In this document: positions 25,972-35,290 of the stretch, in pieces
How the letters are laid out: every line of letters starts with the position of its first letter
Position numbering within the stretch: position 1 is the first letter of the stretch
From: Armatimonadota bacterium
Lineage (GTDB): Bacteria; Sysuimicrobiota; Sysuimicrobiia; Sysuimicrobiales; Kaftiobacteriaceae
Length of the DNA: 64,000 bases
NCBI GenBank assembly: GCA_031459765.1
Contig: JAVKHY010000008.1
Location: forward strand, 1-64,000
Reading direction: 5' to 3'
Program-made: the position numbers and the translations under genes
The notes under the pieces: generated by a model
Seen by the model: the letters and a program-made list of their open reading frames with translations, nothing else
The model's database searches: none
Told to the model about the DNA's origin: nothing

Positions 25972-26852
25972 CGGGATCGGCGCTGCTCGACCCCTCGTTG
26001 CTGCGGCGGCTGGACGGCCTCAGCCTGCGCAGCCGGCGCGCCACGCGGGGACTGCTGCGCGGCGAGCGGCGGAGCCCGCGGCAGGGGCGGGGCGTGGAGT
26101 TTGCCGACTACCGCAGCTACCAGATCGGCGACGATTTCCGGTACGTGGACTGGAACATCTACTCGCGACTGGACCGGTTGTTCATCAAGTTGTTCAGCGA
26201 GGAGGAGGACATCAACGTCCACCTCTTCGTCGACGGCAGCCGCTCCATGGGGTGGGGGCTCCCGGGCAAGCTGGAGTACGCCGTCCGGCTGGCCGCCGCC
26301 ATCGGCTACGTGGGATTGCGCAACCTCGACCGCGTCGGCGCGGTGGTGTTCAGCGACGGGCCGCGCCAGATGCTGCCCCTCCACCGAGGCCGCGGCCACA
26401 CCCTGCAGCTCTTCGAGTTCCTCAGCCGGATCAGCCCCGAAGGCGTCTCCGACCTGACCACGACCATGCGGCGGTACGTGTACCGGACGAAGCGCCGCGG
26501 CCTGCTCATTCTGATCAGCGACCTCTGGTTTCCGGGCGGCTACGAGGAGGGGTTGAAACTGGCGCGCTATCACCGCTTCGAGCCCTTCGTCGTGCACCTC
26601 ATCAGCGACGACGAGGTGAGCCCGGCGGTGCGGGGTGAGGTGCGGCTGGTGGACGTGGAATCCCAGGCCGCCGCGGAGGTCAGCGTGGACGGGACGGCCC
26701 TCGAGGCCTATGCCCGGGCGCGCGACGCCTACTTCGCCGGGATCGAGCGCTTCTGCCTTCGCCACCAGATCGACTACCTGCGCGCCTCCACGACGATTCC
26801 CTTCGAGGACCTGGTCCTGCGCTATCTGCGGATGGGGGGGCTGCTGGCGTGA
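25968..26852 (+). CDS. DUF58 domain protein (VWA-like)
   Basis: 294 aa. RGVEFADYRSYQIGDDFRYVDWN is the DUF58 signature; LFVDGSRSMGWG is a MIDAS-like DxSxS motif in a degenerate VWA fold. Standard partner of MoxR. Translationally coupled on both sides (ATGA with moxR, GTGA with the next gene). Confidence 0.94.
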   Translation: MTGSALLDPSLLRRLDGLSLRSRRATRGLLRGERRSPRQGRGVEFADYRSYQIGDDFRYVDWNIYSRLDRLFIKLFSEEEDINVHLFVDGSRSMGWGLPGKLEYAVRLAAAIGYVGLRNLDRVGAVVFSDGPRQMLPLHRGRGHTLQLFEFLSRISPEGVSDLTTTMRRYVYRTKRRGLLILISDLWFPGGYEEGLKLARYHRFEPFVVHLISDDEVSPAVRGEVRLVDVESQAAAEVSVDGTALEAYARARDAYFAGIERFCLRHQIDYLRASTTIPFEDLVLRYLRMGGLLA

Positions 26853-28654
26853 CCTTCGACGCGCCGCAGGCCCTCTGGGGACTGCTGGCGCTGCCCTTCC
26901 TCGTCCTGCTGTACATGCTGCGGCCCCGGCGGCAGGAGGTGCCGGTGAGCACGCTCATCCTCTGGCAGCGCGCCCGCCGCGACCTCGCCGCCCGGCGGCC
27001 GGCCCGACGGATCGAGCGGAGCCTGCTCCTGTTGCTGCAGCTGGTGGCCGTCACCCTCGTCGTGGCCGCTCTGGCCCGCCCGCGCCTGGCGCTGCCCGGA
27101 GCGGGGGAGATCCCGATCGTCATCATCGTCGACACCTCGGCGAGCATGCAGGCCACCGACGAATCGCCGTCCCGCTTCGCCGTGGCCGTGGAGCGGGCGC
27201 GCCGGGCCGCCGCTGCCGCCCGCGGCCAGGTCATGCTCATCGCCGCCGGCGCCCGACCGTCGATCGTGGTGCCCTTCGCCGACCCGCTCCTGACCCGCGG
27301 GGCGCTGGACCGGTTGCGGCCGACCGACGGGCCCGGGCGGTTGGACCAGGCCATCACCCTGGCCCTCGGCCAGCGGGTGGGCGGCCTCCGGCCCCGCGTC
27401 GAGGTCTTTACCGACCGCGCGGGCGCGGCGCTGCCCGGAGTCACCTACCACACGGTCGGGCGCGCCGCACGGAACGTGGGGATCGTCGCCGTGAACGTGG
27501 AGCGGGAGGCGCAGGCCTCCGCGGTCGTCGTGCAGGTGCACAACGCCGGGGAGACCGCGGCGCAGGTGCCGATCCTGGTCACCCTCGACGGCCGCCGCCT
27601 CCCGGCGCGGACGGTGACGGTGGGACCGCAGGCCACCGCGTCGGCGGCGGTGTCCCTCTCGGGAGCCGGGGTCGCGCGGATCGAACTCGCCGTGGACGAA
27701 GACCTGGCCGTGGACAACGTCGCCCATGCCGTCGTCGGGACGCCGCCGCCGCGGGTCATCGTCGCCGGGGCGCCGGATCGCGTGTTGGCCGAGGCGCTCG
27801 CGGCCATTCCCGTACGGGTCCTTCCGCCCCAGCGCATCACCCCCGAGGCTCTGGCCGTCGCCGACGTCGTGATCCTGAACCGCACGCCGCCGGTGGACCT
27901 GCCGCCGGGAAACTACCTGCTGCTCGGGACCGTGGCCTCCAACCTCCCCCTGGGCGTCACCGGGAGGGTGCGCGTCGGTCCGGTGCTGCGCTGGACCGGC
28001 CGGCACCCGGTGATGCGCTACGTGGACCTCACAGACGTCACGATCGGCGAGGCGCTGCGCCTGGAGCCGCGGGGAGGCGAGGTCCTGGCCGAGGGGACAA
28101 CGCCGCTCATCTGGGCCTACGAAGGTGACGGCGTGCGCGCGCTGGTCACCGCCTTCTCCCTCGAGCAGTCCGACCTGCCGCTGCGCGTGGGCTTCCCGAT
28201 CTTCCTCAGCAACGCCCTGAGCTGGCTCGGCGGCGCCGAGCCGATGGTGCAGGCGGGAGACACCGTCACCATCCCCTCCGGTTCCGTCGCCGAGGCCGTG
28301 GTGACCGGTCCCGACGGTGAGGTCAGGCGGGTGGCCGCCTCGGGCGGTCGGGTCGTGCTGCCCACCGTCGAACACGTCGGACTCTACACGGTGCGGATCG
28401 GCGACCGCGACCGGCGCGTGGTGGTGAACCCCGCTGCGGAGGAGGTGGCGATTGCTCCGCTGGCCCCGAGGAGCAGCGGGTCCGAGGACCGCGCCGGCGG
28501 CAGCGGCCAGTCGCGGGAGGCGTGGCGGGCGGTCCTCCTCCTCGCGCTGATCGTTGTCTGTAGCGAATGGCTCCTGTGGCTGCGCACCCTTCCGAAGGCC
28601 GGGGCCTGGGGGCAGGCTCCGCGCCTGCTCCACCCGCGGAAGACCCATGGCTGA
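26849..28654 (+). CDS. BatA-like VWA-domain membrane protein
   Basis: 601 aa. Helices at about residues 8-24 and 58-78, then a VWA domain with MIDAS VDTSASM at about 93. The VWA is followed by beta-sandwich extracytoplasmic regions and a last membrane helix near 556-580 (LLLALIVVCSEWLLWL). Resembles BatA/BatB N-termini (LLALPFLVLLYMLRPRRQEV). It probably carries the metal-dependent adhesion site acted on by MoxR. Overlaps the next gene by 8 bp. Confidence 0.88.
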   Translation: MTFDAPQALWGLLALPFLVLLYMLRPRRQEVPVSTLILWQRARRDLAARRPARRIERSLLLLLQLVAVTLVVAALARPRLALPGAGEIPIVIIVDTSASMQATDESPSRFAVAVERARRAAAAARGQVMLIAAGARPSIVVPFADPLLTRGALDRLRPTDGPGRLDQAITLALGQRVGGLRPRVEVFTDRAGAALPGVTYHTVGRAARNVGIVAVNVEREAQASAVVVQVHNAGETAAQVPILVTLDGRRLPARTVTVGPQATASAAVSLSGAGVARIELAVDEDLAVDNVAHAVVGTPPPRVIVAGAPDRVLAEALAAIPVRVLPPQRITPEALAVADVVILNRTPPVDLPPGNYLLLGTVASNLPLGVTGRVRVGPVLRWTGRHPVMRYVDLTDVTIGEALRLEPRGGEVLAEGTTPLIWAYEGDGVRALVTAFSLEQSDLPLRVGFPIFLSNALSWLGGAEPMVQAGDTVTIPSGSVAEAVVTGPDGEVRRVAASGGRVVLPTVEHVGLYTVRIGDRDRRVVVNPAAEEVAIAPLAPRSSGSEDRAGGSGQSREAWRAVLLLALIVVCSEWLLWLRTLPKAGAWGQAPRLLHPRKTHG

Positions 28655-31403
28655 GCTGATCTTCCTGTACCCGCGGGCCTTCCTGCTGCTGCTGCTCGTG
28701 CCGGCCATCCTCGTGCTGGCCCGCCGCCGCATCGTCCCTCGGGGCGGTCTCGTGCTGCGTCTTGCGGTGGTCGCCGCGCTGGCGGTGAGCCTGGCCGGAC
28801 CCAACCTCGGCGGGCTGGGCGGCGGCGAGTATGTCATTTTCGCGCTCGACCTTTCGGCGAGCATCTCGGCGGCGTCGCGCCAGATGGCCATCGACTTCGC
28901 CAGGGAGGCGGCGCGTCACCGGCGTCCCGGCGATCGGATCGGGCTGGTGACCTTCGGCGCCACCGCGCTGCTGGAGGAGGCTCCAACCGCCGACCCTCTG
29001 CTGGCCGTGACCTCCCATCCGGCCGCCGAGGCCACCGACATCGCCCAGGCCATCCGCACCGCGTTGAGCGCCCTGCCGTCCTCCGGCGGCCGCCGCATTG
29101 TCGTCGCCACCGACGGCAATGCCAATCGGGGGGATCTGGAGCAGGCGCTGGCCCTGGCCCGCAGCCAGGGGGTGGAAGTCTCGGTGCTGCCGCTGCAGTC
29201 GGGCTCCGGACGGGACGTGCTCGTGGAGGAGGTGCTCGCTCCTGCCGAGGTGCGGGCGGGCGAGCGGTTCCTGGTGCGCGTGCCCATCGTGGCCACGGCG
29301 GAGGCGCAGGTGACGCTGCAGATCAAGGAGGACGATCGCCTCATCGCCGAGCGGCGCATCAGGGTGGCCCCCGGCCGCACCACGACGACCCTCTCCCGTG
29401 TCGCCGCCGCAGAAGGCGTGCTGCGGTACACGGCCACGCTCCTCGCGGCGCCGGACGAGGTGGCCGGGAACAACCGGGCGGAGGCGCTGGTGACGGTGCG
29501 CGGAGCGCCGGTGGTCTGGTACGCCGGCACCGCGCCCGGGGTGCTCTCCCGGGTGCTGGAGGCGCAGGGGATGCGCGTCCGGAGCACCGCGCCGGAATCG
29601 CTGCCCGCGTCGCTACATGGCTACAGCGGGATCGCCGCCGTGGTGCTCGACGACGTGAGCGCGCTGTGGCTGTCCGCGGCCCAGATGGCCTCGCTGCGGG
29701 ATTTCGTCGGCCACCTGGGCGGCGGGCTGATCGCGGTCGGGGGGCCCCACAGCTTCGGCGTCGGGGGGTACGCAGGGACGCCGCTGGAGGACGTTCTGCC
29801 GGTCACGATGGACGTGCGGCACCGCCTGGCCATTCCGTCGATGGCCATCGTCCTCGTGCTGGACACCTCGGGCAGCATGGGCGCCTTCGGGACGCAGATT
29901 GCCAAGGTGGAACTGGCCAAGGAGACCGCCCAGTCGGTGGTGGATCTGCTCGGCGAGCGCGACGTCATCGGCGTGATCTCCTTCGATCAGGAGCCGCGCT
30001 GGCTGGCCCCGCCGACCGAGGCCCGGCACCGGGAGCAGGTAATGGAGCAGGTGGCGCGGATCCAGGCCGGCGGCGGCACCAATATGTACCCCGCCCTGCG
30101 CCTGGCCTACGACTACCTGCGCACCTCGGCGGCGAAGGTCCGGCACGTCATCGTCATCTCGGACGGCCAGACCGACCCCGGCGACTTCCAGGGTCTGATC
30201 ACCCGCATGAGCCGGGACAAGATCACCACCTCGGCGGTGGCCGTCGGCGGTGATGCCGACGAGCCCCTCATGCGCAGCGTCGCCCGGTGGGGCGGGGGAC
30301 GGTACTATCTGGCCAAGGACCTCTACACCATCCCGCAGATTCTCACCGCGGAGGCGCTGCTCGCCTCCCGGTCCTACCTGGTGGAAGAACGGTTCATCCC
30401 CGAGGTGGTCCACCGCGGCCTTATCGACGATCTGGCGCTGCGGCCGCTGCGCGGCTACGTCGCCACCTCGCCCAAACCGGCCGGGACGCTGCATCTCGTC
30501 TCCCCGGCGGACGATCCCATCCTGGCCACGTGGCAGTACGGGCTGGGACGCGCCGCGGCCTTCACGGCAGACGCCTCGGGCCGCTGGGCCGCGGAGTGGA
30601 TCGCCTGGCCCGGGCTGGCCCGGTTCTGGTCGCGGCTGGTCCGCTGGGCGGCGCGCGAGGACGGCGACGGGCTTCAGGTGTCGGTGGAGCAGGTCGACGC
30701 CTCGGGGCAGCGGGCCCCGGCGGGTGGGACGGCCGCGATCACGGTGGACGCGTTCACCGCCGCGGGCCTGCCGGTGGACGGGCTGCAGGTGGAGGCCCGC
30801 GTGGCCGGCCCCGAGGGCGCGGTGCAGACCCTGACGCTGGTGCAGGCCGCGCCCGGGCGCTACGAAGGGCGGATCCCCGCCGCGCGCGCCGGCGCCTATG
30901 TCGTCTCCGTCGTTGCCCGCCACGCCTCGGGCGTCCGGCGGACGACGACGGGATTTGTGGTGCCCTATGCGCCCGAACTGCGCGACCTCGTCGCGAACCG
31001 GACCGTGCTGGCCCATCTCGCGGAGGCCACCGGGGGCCGGCTGCTCTCCGACCCCAGGGCGGCGGTGGCCCCAACCCGCTCTCCGCGGGAGGCGGCGGAC
31101 GCCTGGCCGTACACCGCCGCCGCCGCGGCGGCTCTGTTCCTCGCCGAGATCACCTGGCGGCGCATCCCGGCGATCGGGGACTCCCTGCGCAGCGCGGGGG
31201 CGCTTTTGCTGGCCCGGCTGCGCCCGCCGCCTTCCTCCCAGGAGGCGGAGGCCGACCGGTTCTATGAGGAGGCCGACCGCTGGAGGCTGGTGGAGCCGGC
31301 GCCGACGGAGGGCGCCGAGTCGATGGAAGCGGCCGCGCGCCTGTACATCGCCAGGTTGAAGGCGGCGCAGAGCGAGGACCAGCGGAAGAGGGGGGCCCGA
31401 TGA
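28647..31403 (+). CDS. Large membrane protein with two VWA domains
   Basis: 918 aa. Two N-terminal helices, a first VWA (residues about 62-200; FALDLSASIS), a beta-sandwich domain, a glutamine-amidotransferase-like segment (GGGLIAVGGPHSFGVGG, about 355-380), a second VWA (about 400-570; LVLDTSGSMG), more beta domains, then a helix at about 823-838 and a charged cytoplasmic tail. ATG 28647 overlaps the preceding stop. Two MIDAS sites in one chain is notable. Role unknown, presumably in envelope assembly or sensing with MoxR. Confidence 0.87.
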   Translation: MAELIFLYPRAFLLLLLVPAILVLARRRIVPRGGLVLRLAVVAALAVSLAGPNLGGLGGGEYVIFALDLSASISAASRQMAIDFAREAARHRRPGDRIGLVTFGATALLEEAPTADPLLAVTSHPAAEATDIAQAIRTALSALPSSGGRRIVVATDGNANRGDLEQALALARSQGVEVSVLPLQSGSGRDVLVEEVLAPAEVRAGERFLVRVPIVATAEAQVTLQIKEDDRLIAERRIRVAPGRTTTTLSRVAAAEGVLRYTATLLAAPDEVAGNNRAEALVTVRGAPVVWYAGTAPGVLSRVLEAQGMRVRSTAPESLPASLHGYSGIAAVVLDDVSALWLSAAQMASLRDFVGHLGGGLIAVGGPHSFGVGGYAGTPLEDVLPVTMDVRHRLAIPSMAIVLVLDTSGSMGAFGTQIAKVELAKETAQSVVDLLGERDVIGVISFDQEPRWLAPPTEARHREQVMEQVARIQAGGGTNMYPALRLAYDYLRTSAAKVRHVIVISDGQTDPGDFQGLITRMSRDKITTSAVAVGGDADEPLMRSVARWGGGRYYLAKDLYTIPQILTAEALLASRSYLVEERFIPEVVHRGLIDDLALRPLRGYVATSPKPAGTLHLVSPADDPILATWQYGLGRAAAFTADASGRWAAEWIAWPGLARFWSRLVRWAAREDGDGLQVSVEQVDASGQRAPAGGTAAITVDAFTAAGLPVDGLQVEARVAGPEGAVQTLTLVQAAPGRYEGRIPAARAGAYVVSVVARHASGVRRTTTGFVVPYAPELRDLVANRTVLAHLAEATGGRLLSDPRAAVAPTRSPREAADAWPYTAAAAAALFLAEITWRRIPAIGDSLRSAGALLLARLRPPPSSQEAEADRFYEEADRWRLVEPAPTEGAESMEAAARLYIARLKAAQSEDQRKRGAR

Positions 31404-32560
31404 CGGACTGGCACGACACCTTCACCTTTGCCGCTCCGGCCCAGGTGACCTTCGGCCCGGGGGTGCTGGCGAAGCTGCCCGAGGCGGTGGCCGGATTCGG
31501 TGGGCGCGCCGTCGTGGTGTCCGATCCCGGCATCGCCCGGGCGGGGATTCTCGACCGCGTCCTTCAGCTTCTGGACGGCGCCGGCATCACCGCCGAACCG
31601 TACCCGCACGTCGAGCCCAACCCCAGCGTGGAGACCGTCCATGCCGCCGCCGACCTGTTCCGGCGCACCCGCGGCGCGTTCGTGGTCGGCGTGGGCGGGG
31701 GCAGCGCGATGGATGTGGCCAAGGTGGTGGCCGCCCTGGTCGCCCACGGCGGCGCGGTCCAGGACTACGAAGGCCTCGGGAAGATCCCCGGCCCCGGCGT
31801 CCCGTGCGTGGCCGTCCCGACCACGGCCGGGACCGGCAGCGAGGTGACGATCTTCTCCGTCATCACCGACCGCGCGCGGAAGTTCAAGATGACCATCGGC
31901 AGCCTCCACACCGTGCCCCAGGTGGCGCTGTGCGATCCGACGCTGACCGTCTCCATGCCGCCCGCGCTCACCGCGGCCACGGGGATGGACGCGCTCACCC
32001 ACGCCATCGAGTCCTACAGCAACACCGTCCACAATCCCATCGCCTCCGCCCTGGCCCTGGAAGCGATCCGGCTCATCGGGCGATCCCTGCGCACGGCCTT
32101 CAGCAACGGGACCGATCTCCGGGCGCGGACCGAGATGCTGCTGGCCAGCACGATGGCGGCGATGGCCTTCACGCGCACCAGGCTGGGCAACGTGCACGCC
32201 ATGTCCCATCCCCTGGGGGCGCACTTCGACGTGCCCCACGGGGTAGCCAACGCGGTGCTCCTGCCCACCGTGATGGCCTGGAACCTGGTGGCCTGCCACG
32301 ACACCTACCCCCAGGTGGCCGCGGCGCTGGGCGAGCGCGTGGAGGGACTGTCTCCCCGCGAGGCGTCGGAGGCCGCGGTGGAGGCCGTGCGCCGCCTGGC
32401 GCGCGACGTGCAGATTCCCGAGCGCCTGCGTGATCTGGGCGTGACCCGCGAGGCCATCCCGAAGATGACCGAGGACGCCATGAAGAGCGGCAACGTCCTC
32501 GTCAATCCGCGCACGACGACCGCCGCCGACATCGCCGCGCTGTTCGAGGCCGCCTATTGA
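31400..32560 (+). CDS. Iron-containing alcohol dehydrogenase
   Basis: 386 aa group III dehydrogenase. GGGSAMDVAK binds NAD(P); PTTAGTGSEVT, ATGMDALTHAIES and HAMSHPLGAHFDVPHG hold the metal-binding Asp and His ligands. Oxidises or reduces alcohols, lactaldehyde or similar; substrate not readable. Overlaps the VWA gene by ATGA, so it is probably in the same transcript despite an unrelated function. Confidence 0.93.
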   Translation: MTDWHDTFTFAAPAQVTFGPGVLAKLPEAVAGFGGRAVVVSDPGIARAGILDRVLQLLDGAGITAEPYPHVEPNPSVETVHAAADLFRRTRGAFVVGVGGGSAMDVAKVVAALVAHGGAVQDYEGLGKIPGPGVPCVAVPTTAGTGSEVTIFSVITDRARKFKMTIGSLHTVPQVALCDPTLTVSMPPALTAATGMDALTHAIESYSNTVHNPIASALALEAIRLIGRSLRTAFSNGTDLRARTEMLLASTMAAMAFTRTRLGNVHAMSHPLGAHFDVPHGVANAVLLPTVMAWNLVACHDTYPQVAAALGERVEGLSPREASEAAVEAVRRLARDVQIPERLRDLGVTREAIPKMTEDAMKSGNVLVNPRTTTAADIAALFEAAY

Positions 32561-32605
32561 ATGCGCCCGCCCTCCACCGGGGTGTGACGACGGTGAGAGT
32601 TCCGG

Positions 32606-33382
32606 ATGGTACCGTGCCTCCACACGGTGCACAATCCCGGATCCCTCCGGCACGGAACACACGTCGGTCCGGTGCTCTTAGGACACGCCCTCCTGTCCAA
32701 GAGCGGCCGCGGGGGATCCGGGGACACCCTACGGAATCCGTCGGTGTCGACCCTTCGCGAGGAACGCGCCTTCTGGGCCCACCAACTTCACGCCCACCTG
32801 CTCAACACCATCGGCGCCGCGATCGCGCAGTCCCAGGTCTGCGAAGCGGCCGTACGGGAGGCGCGGCCCACCTCCCTTAACGAGGTCGTCCGACTGCGGG
32901 AGATGCTCCACGCCCTGGAGGAGGCCACCCGCACCATGGCGGCCTCTGCGGCGCTGCCGAGCCACCTCTTGCCGGAGGTCCGCCGGCGCGTACAGGCCTT
33001 CGCCGCAGCGCACCCCTCCGTCGACGTCCGCCTGCGGACGCAGGGTCGCAGCCGCGTCGACCGGAGGGTGACGGCGGCGACGGTGATCGTCCTGCGGGAG
33101 GCGCTGGAGAACGCGGTCCGTCACGGGCGACCCCGGAGCATCGAGATCGACCTGGTCCTGGAGCACGGCTCGATGCTCCTCCGCGTCCGGGACGACGGCT
33201 GCGGGTTTGATCCGATGACCGTGGAGGCCGCGTCGGACGGTCGGCGGCGTCTCGGCCTGGCCATCATGCGCCAGTGGGCCGCGTCCCTGGGCGGCCGGCT
33301 CGTCCTGAGCTCCGTTCCGGGACGAGGCGCGCAGCTGACCCTGCACCTCCCGCTGAGCGACGGCCCTCCGGCGCGGCGCTGA
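32606..33382 (+). CDS. Histidine-kinase-like ATPase, NarL/NreB type, degenerate
   Basis: 258 aa from ATG 32606, but the first 45 residues look non-coding and include a hairpin (32611-32628); GTG 32744 may be the true start. A dimerisation segment (FWAHQLHAHLLNTIGAAIAQ) resembles the HisKA_3 box, where the phospho-accepting His-Asp is replaced by His-Ala. The HATPase_c domain is intact: N box LREALENAVRHG, G1 DDGCGFD, and GLAIMRQWAASLGGRL. No sensor domain and no response regulator nearby. Could be an ATPase-only partner or anti-sigma-like protein. Confidence 0.8.
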   Translation: MVPCLHTVHNPGSLRHGTHVGPVLLGHALLSKSGRGGSGDTLRNPSVSTLREERAFWAHQLHAHLLNTIGAAIAQSQVCEAAVREARPTSLNEVVRLREMLHALEEATRTMAASAALPSHLLPEVRRRVQAFAAAHPSVDVRLRTQGRSRVDRRVTAATVIVLREALENAVRHGRPRSIEIDLVLEHGSMLLRVRDDGCGFDPMTVEAASDGRRRLGLAIMRQWAASLGGRLVLSSVPGRGAQLTLHLPLSDGPPARR

Positions 33383-33520
33383 GTCGCCGGGATCGCGCAA
33401 CGCCCTGCATCCTCGCTCCTCCTGGCACCTGCGGCGGCCTCCGGCGGGCCCGAGGGACGTCCTCCCGGGGCGTCGAACCTATGGCCGTGCGCCTCCTGCG
33501 CACATCTTCGCCTGCCGGTT

Positions 33521-35290
33521 ATGAAACGGTTCGCTACGCTGGCCACCGTCACGACCCTCGCCACCTACGTGCTGGTGGTGGTAGGCGGGCTCGTCCGCGC
33601 CGCCGGAGCCGGGCTGGCCTGTCCGGACTGGCCGCTGTGCCACGGACGGCTGATCCCGCCGCTCCAGGGTCCCGTGATCATCGAATACATCCACCGGCTG
33701 GTGGCCTCGCTGGTAGGTGTCCTGACCCTCGCCCTGGCCGTGGCGGCCTGGCGACGGCGGTGGCAGCGCGGCCCGGCGCTGGCGGCGCTGCTGCTGGTCG
33801 GCGTGCAGATCCTCCTCGGCGGGCTCACGGTGCAGAGCCAACTCTACCGCTGGCTGGTCCTGGCCCATCTGGGCACGGCGATGGTCTTTCTCGCCACCCT
33901 GGTGGCGCTGACGACCTTCGCCTGGCTCCCCGAAGCCCCTGTGCGCCGCTCGGCCTTCCGGGTGCAGGCGTTGGTCACCGTGCTGGCCACCTTCGGCCTC
34001 GTGTTGATCGGCGGATACGTCACCGCCAGCGCCGCAGGAATCGCCTGCCCGGACTGGCCGCTGTGCTACGGGCGCATCTGGCCGGGCGGCGCCGGAGCGA
34101 CGGCCGTCCAGATGACCCACCGGCTGGCCGCCGCCGTCGTGGGCGCACTCATCGTGCTCACGGCCGCCTCGGCGTACCGCACCGAACCGGGACGCGCGGA
34201 CCTGCAGGCGACCTCGGCGATTGCGGTCGGGCTGCTGGTGCTCCAGGTGCTCCTCGGCGCGATGAGCGTCGAATACCGGCTGGCCGCGGGGGCGACCACC
34301 GCGCATCTGGCCACGGCCGCGGCGCTCTTCGCCACGCTGGTGGTCCTGGCGGCCCTCTCCTCCCGCGAGGTGCCCCCACGCCGCGAGGCGGCCGCCGGAG
34401 TCGGGCCCTCCCCGACCGGCCGCCCCTTGAGTCACCGCATCCTCTCCTACGTCGCGCTGACCAAGCCCCGCATCCTCGTGCTCCTGCTGGTCACCGCCCT
34501 GGCCTCGATGCTGATCGCCGCCCCGGGCCGGGTCTCGCCGTGGGTGATCCTGTTCACGATGCTCGGCGGCGCGGCGTCGGCGGGGGCGGCGAACGCCATC
34601 AATCAGGTCCTGGAGCGCGATATCGACGCGGTGATGTCCCGCACGCGCCGGCGGCCCATCCCTTCCGGACAGGTCGGCACGCCCTACGCGCTGGCCTTCG
34701 CCATCCTGCTGGGGGCGGCGGCGTTCGTGGAACTGGCCGTGCTGGTCAATCTGGTCAGCGCCTTCCTGGCCCTGCTGGCCCTGGGGATCTACGTCGTCGT
34801 CTACACCCTCTGGCTGAAACGCTCGACTCCCCAGAACATCGTCATCGGCGGCGCTGCCGGCGCGATGCCGCCGCTGGTGGGATGGGCCGCGGCCACCGGT
34901 CGGATCGACCTGCCCGCCGTCCTGCTGTTCCTGATCGTCTTCCTGTGGACGCCCCCGCACTTCTGGGCCCTGGCCCTGCACCGGCGCGAGGACTACGCGC
35001 GGGCCGGCGTGCCCATGCTTCCCGTGGTGGCGGGAGAGGAGACCACGCGACGGCAGATCGTGTTCTACACCGTCCTGCTGGTCGCGGCGACGTTGCTCCT
35101 GCAACCCTTCGGCGCGATGGGCTGGGTGTACGGCGCCTCCGCGCTCTTGCTGGGCGCGGTGTTCGTGGCACTCGCCGTGCAGCTGTGGCGCGAGCGGAGC
35201 CGGCGCTCAGCGGTCCGCCTGTTCGGGTACTCCGTGGTCTATCTGGCTCTCCTCTTTGCGGCCATGGTCGCGGACCGACTGATCGGTTAG
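33521..35290 (+). CDS. Fused haem A synthase (CtaA) - protohaem IX farnesyltransferase (CtaB)
   Basis: 589 aa. Residues 1-285: CtaA/COX15, eight helices in two similar halves. Each half has CPDWPLC (GLACPDWPLCHG and GIACPDWPLCYG) and paired haem-ligand His in EYIHRLVA, LAHLGTAM, MTHRLAAA and TAHLATAA. Residues 305-589: CtaB/CyoE prenyltransferase with NQVLERDIDAVMSRT (DxxxD) and a later LHRREDYARAGVPMLP. Together they turn haem B into haem O and haem A for aa3-type oxidases. The fusion order is CtaA then CtaB. No oxidase genes are in the window. The 3' end overlaps the opposite-strand MFS gene by 84 bp. Confidence 0.95.
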   Translation: MKRFATLATVTTLATYVLVVVGGLVRAAGAGLACPDWPLCHGRLIPPLQGPVIIEYIHRLVASLVGVLTLALAVAAWRRRWQRGPALAALLLVGVQILLGGLTVQSQLYRWLVLAHLGTAMVFLATLVALTTFAWLPEAPVRRSAFRVQALVTVLATFGLVLIGGYVTASAAGIACPDWPLCYGRIWPGGAGATAVQMTHRLAAAVVGALIVLTAASAYRTEPGRADLQATSAIAVGLLVLQVLLGAMSVEYRLAAGATTAHLATAAALFATLVVLAALSSREVPPRREAAAGVGPSPTGRPLSHRILSYVALTKPRILVLLLVTALASMLIAAPGRVSPWVILFTMLGGAASAGAANAINQVLERDIDAVMSRTRRRPIPSGQVGTPYALAFAILLGAAAFVELAVLVNLVSAFLALLALGIYVVVYTLWLKRSTPQNIVIGGAAGAMPPLVGWAAATGRIDLPAVLLFLIVFLWTPPHFWALALHRREDYARAGVPMLPVVAGEETTRRQIVFYTVLLVAATLLLQPFGAMGWVYGASALLLGAVFVALAVQLWRERSRRSAVRLFGYSVVYLALLFAAMVADRLIG

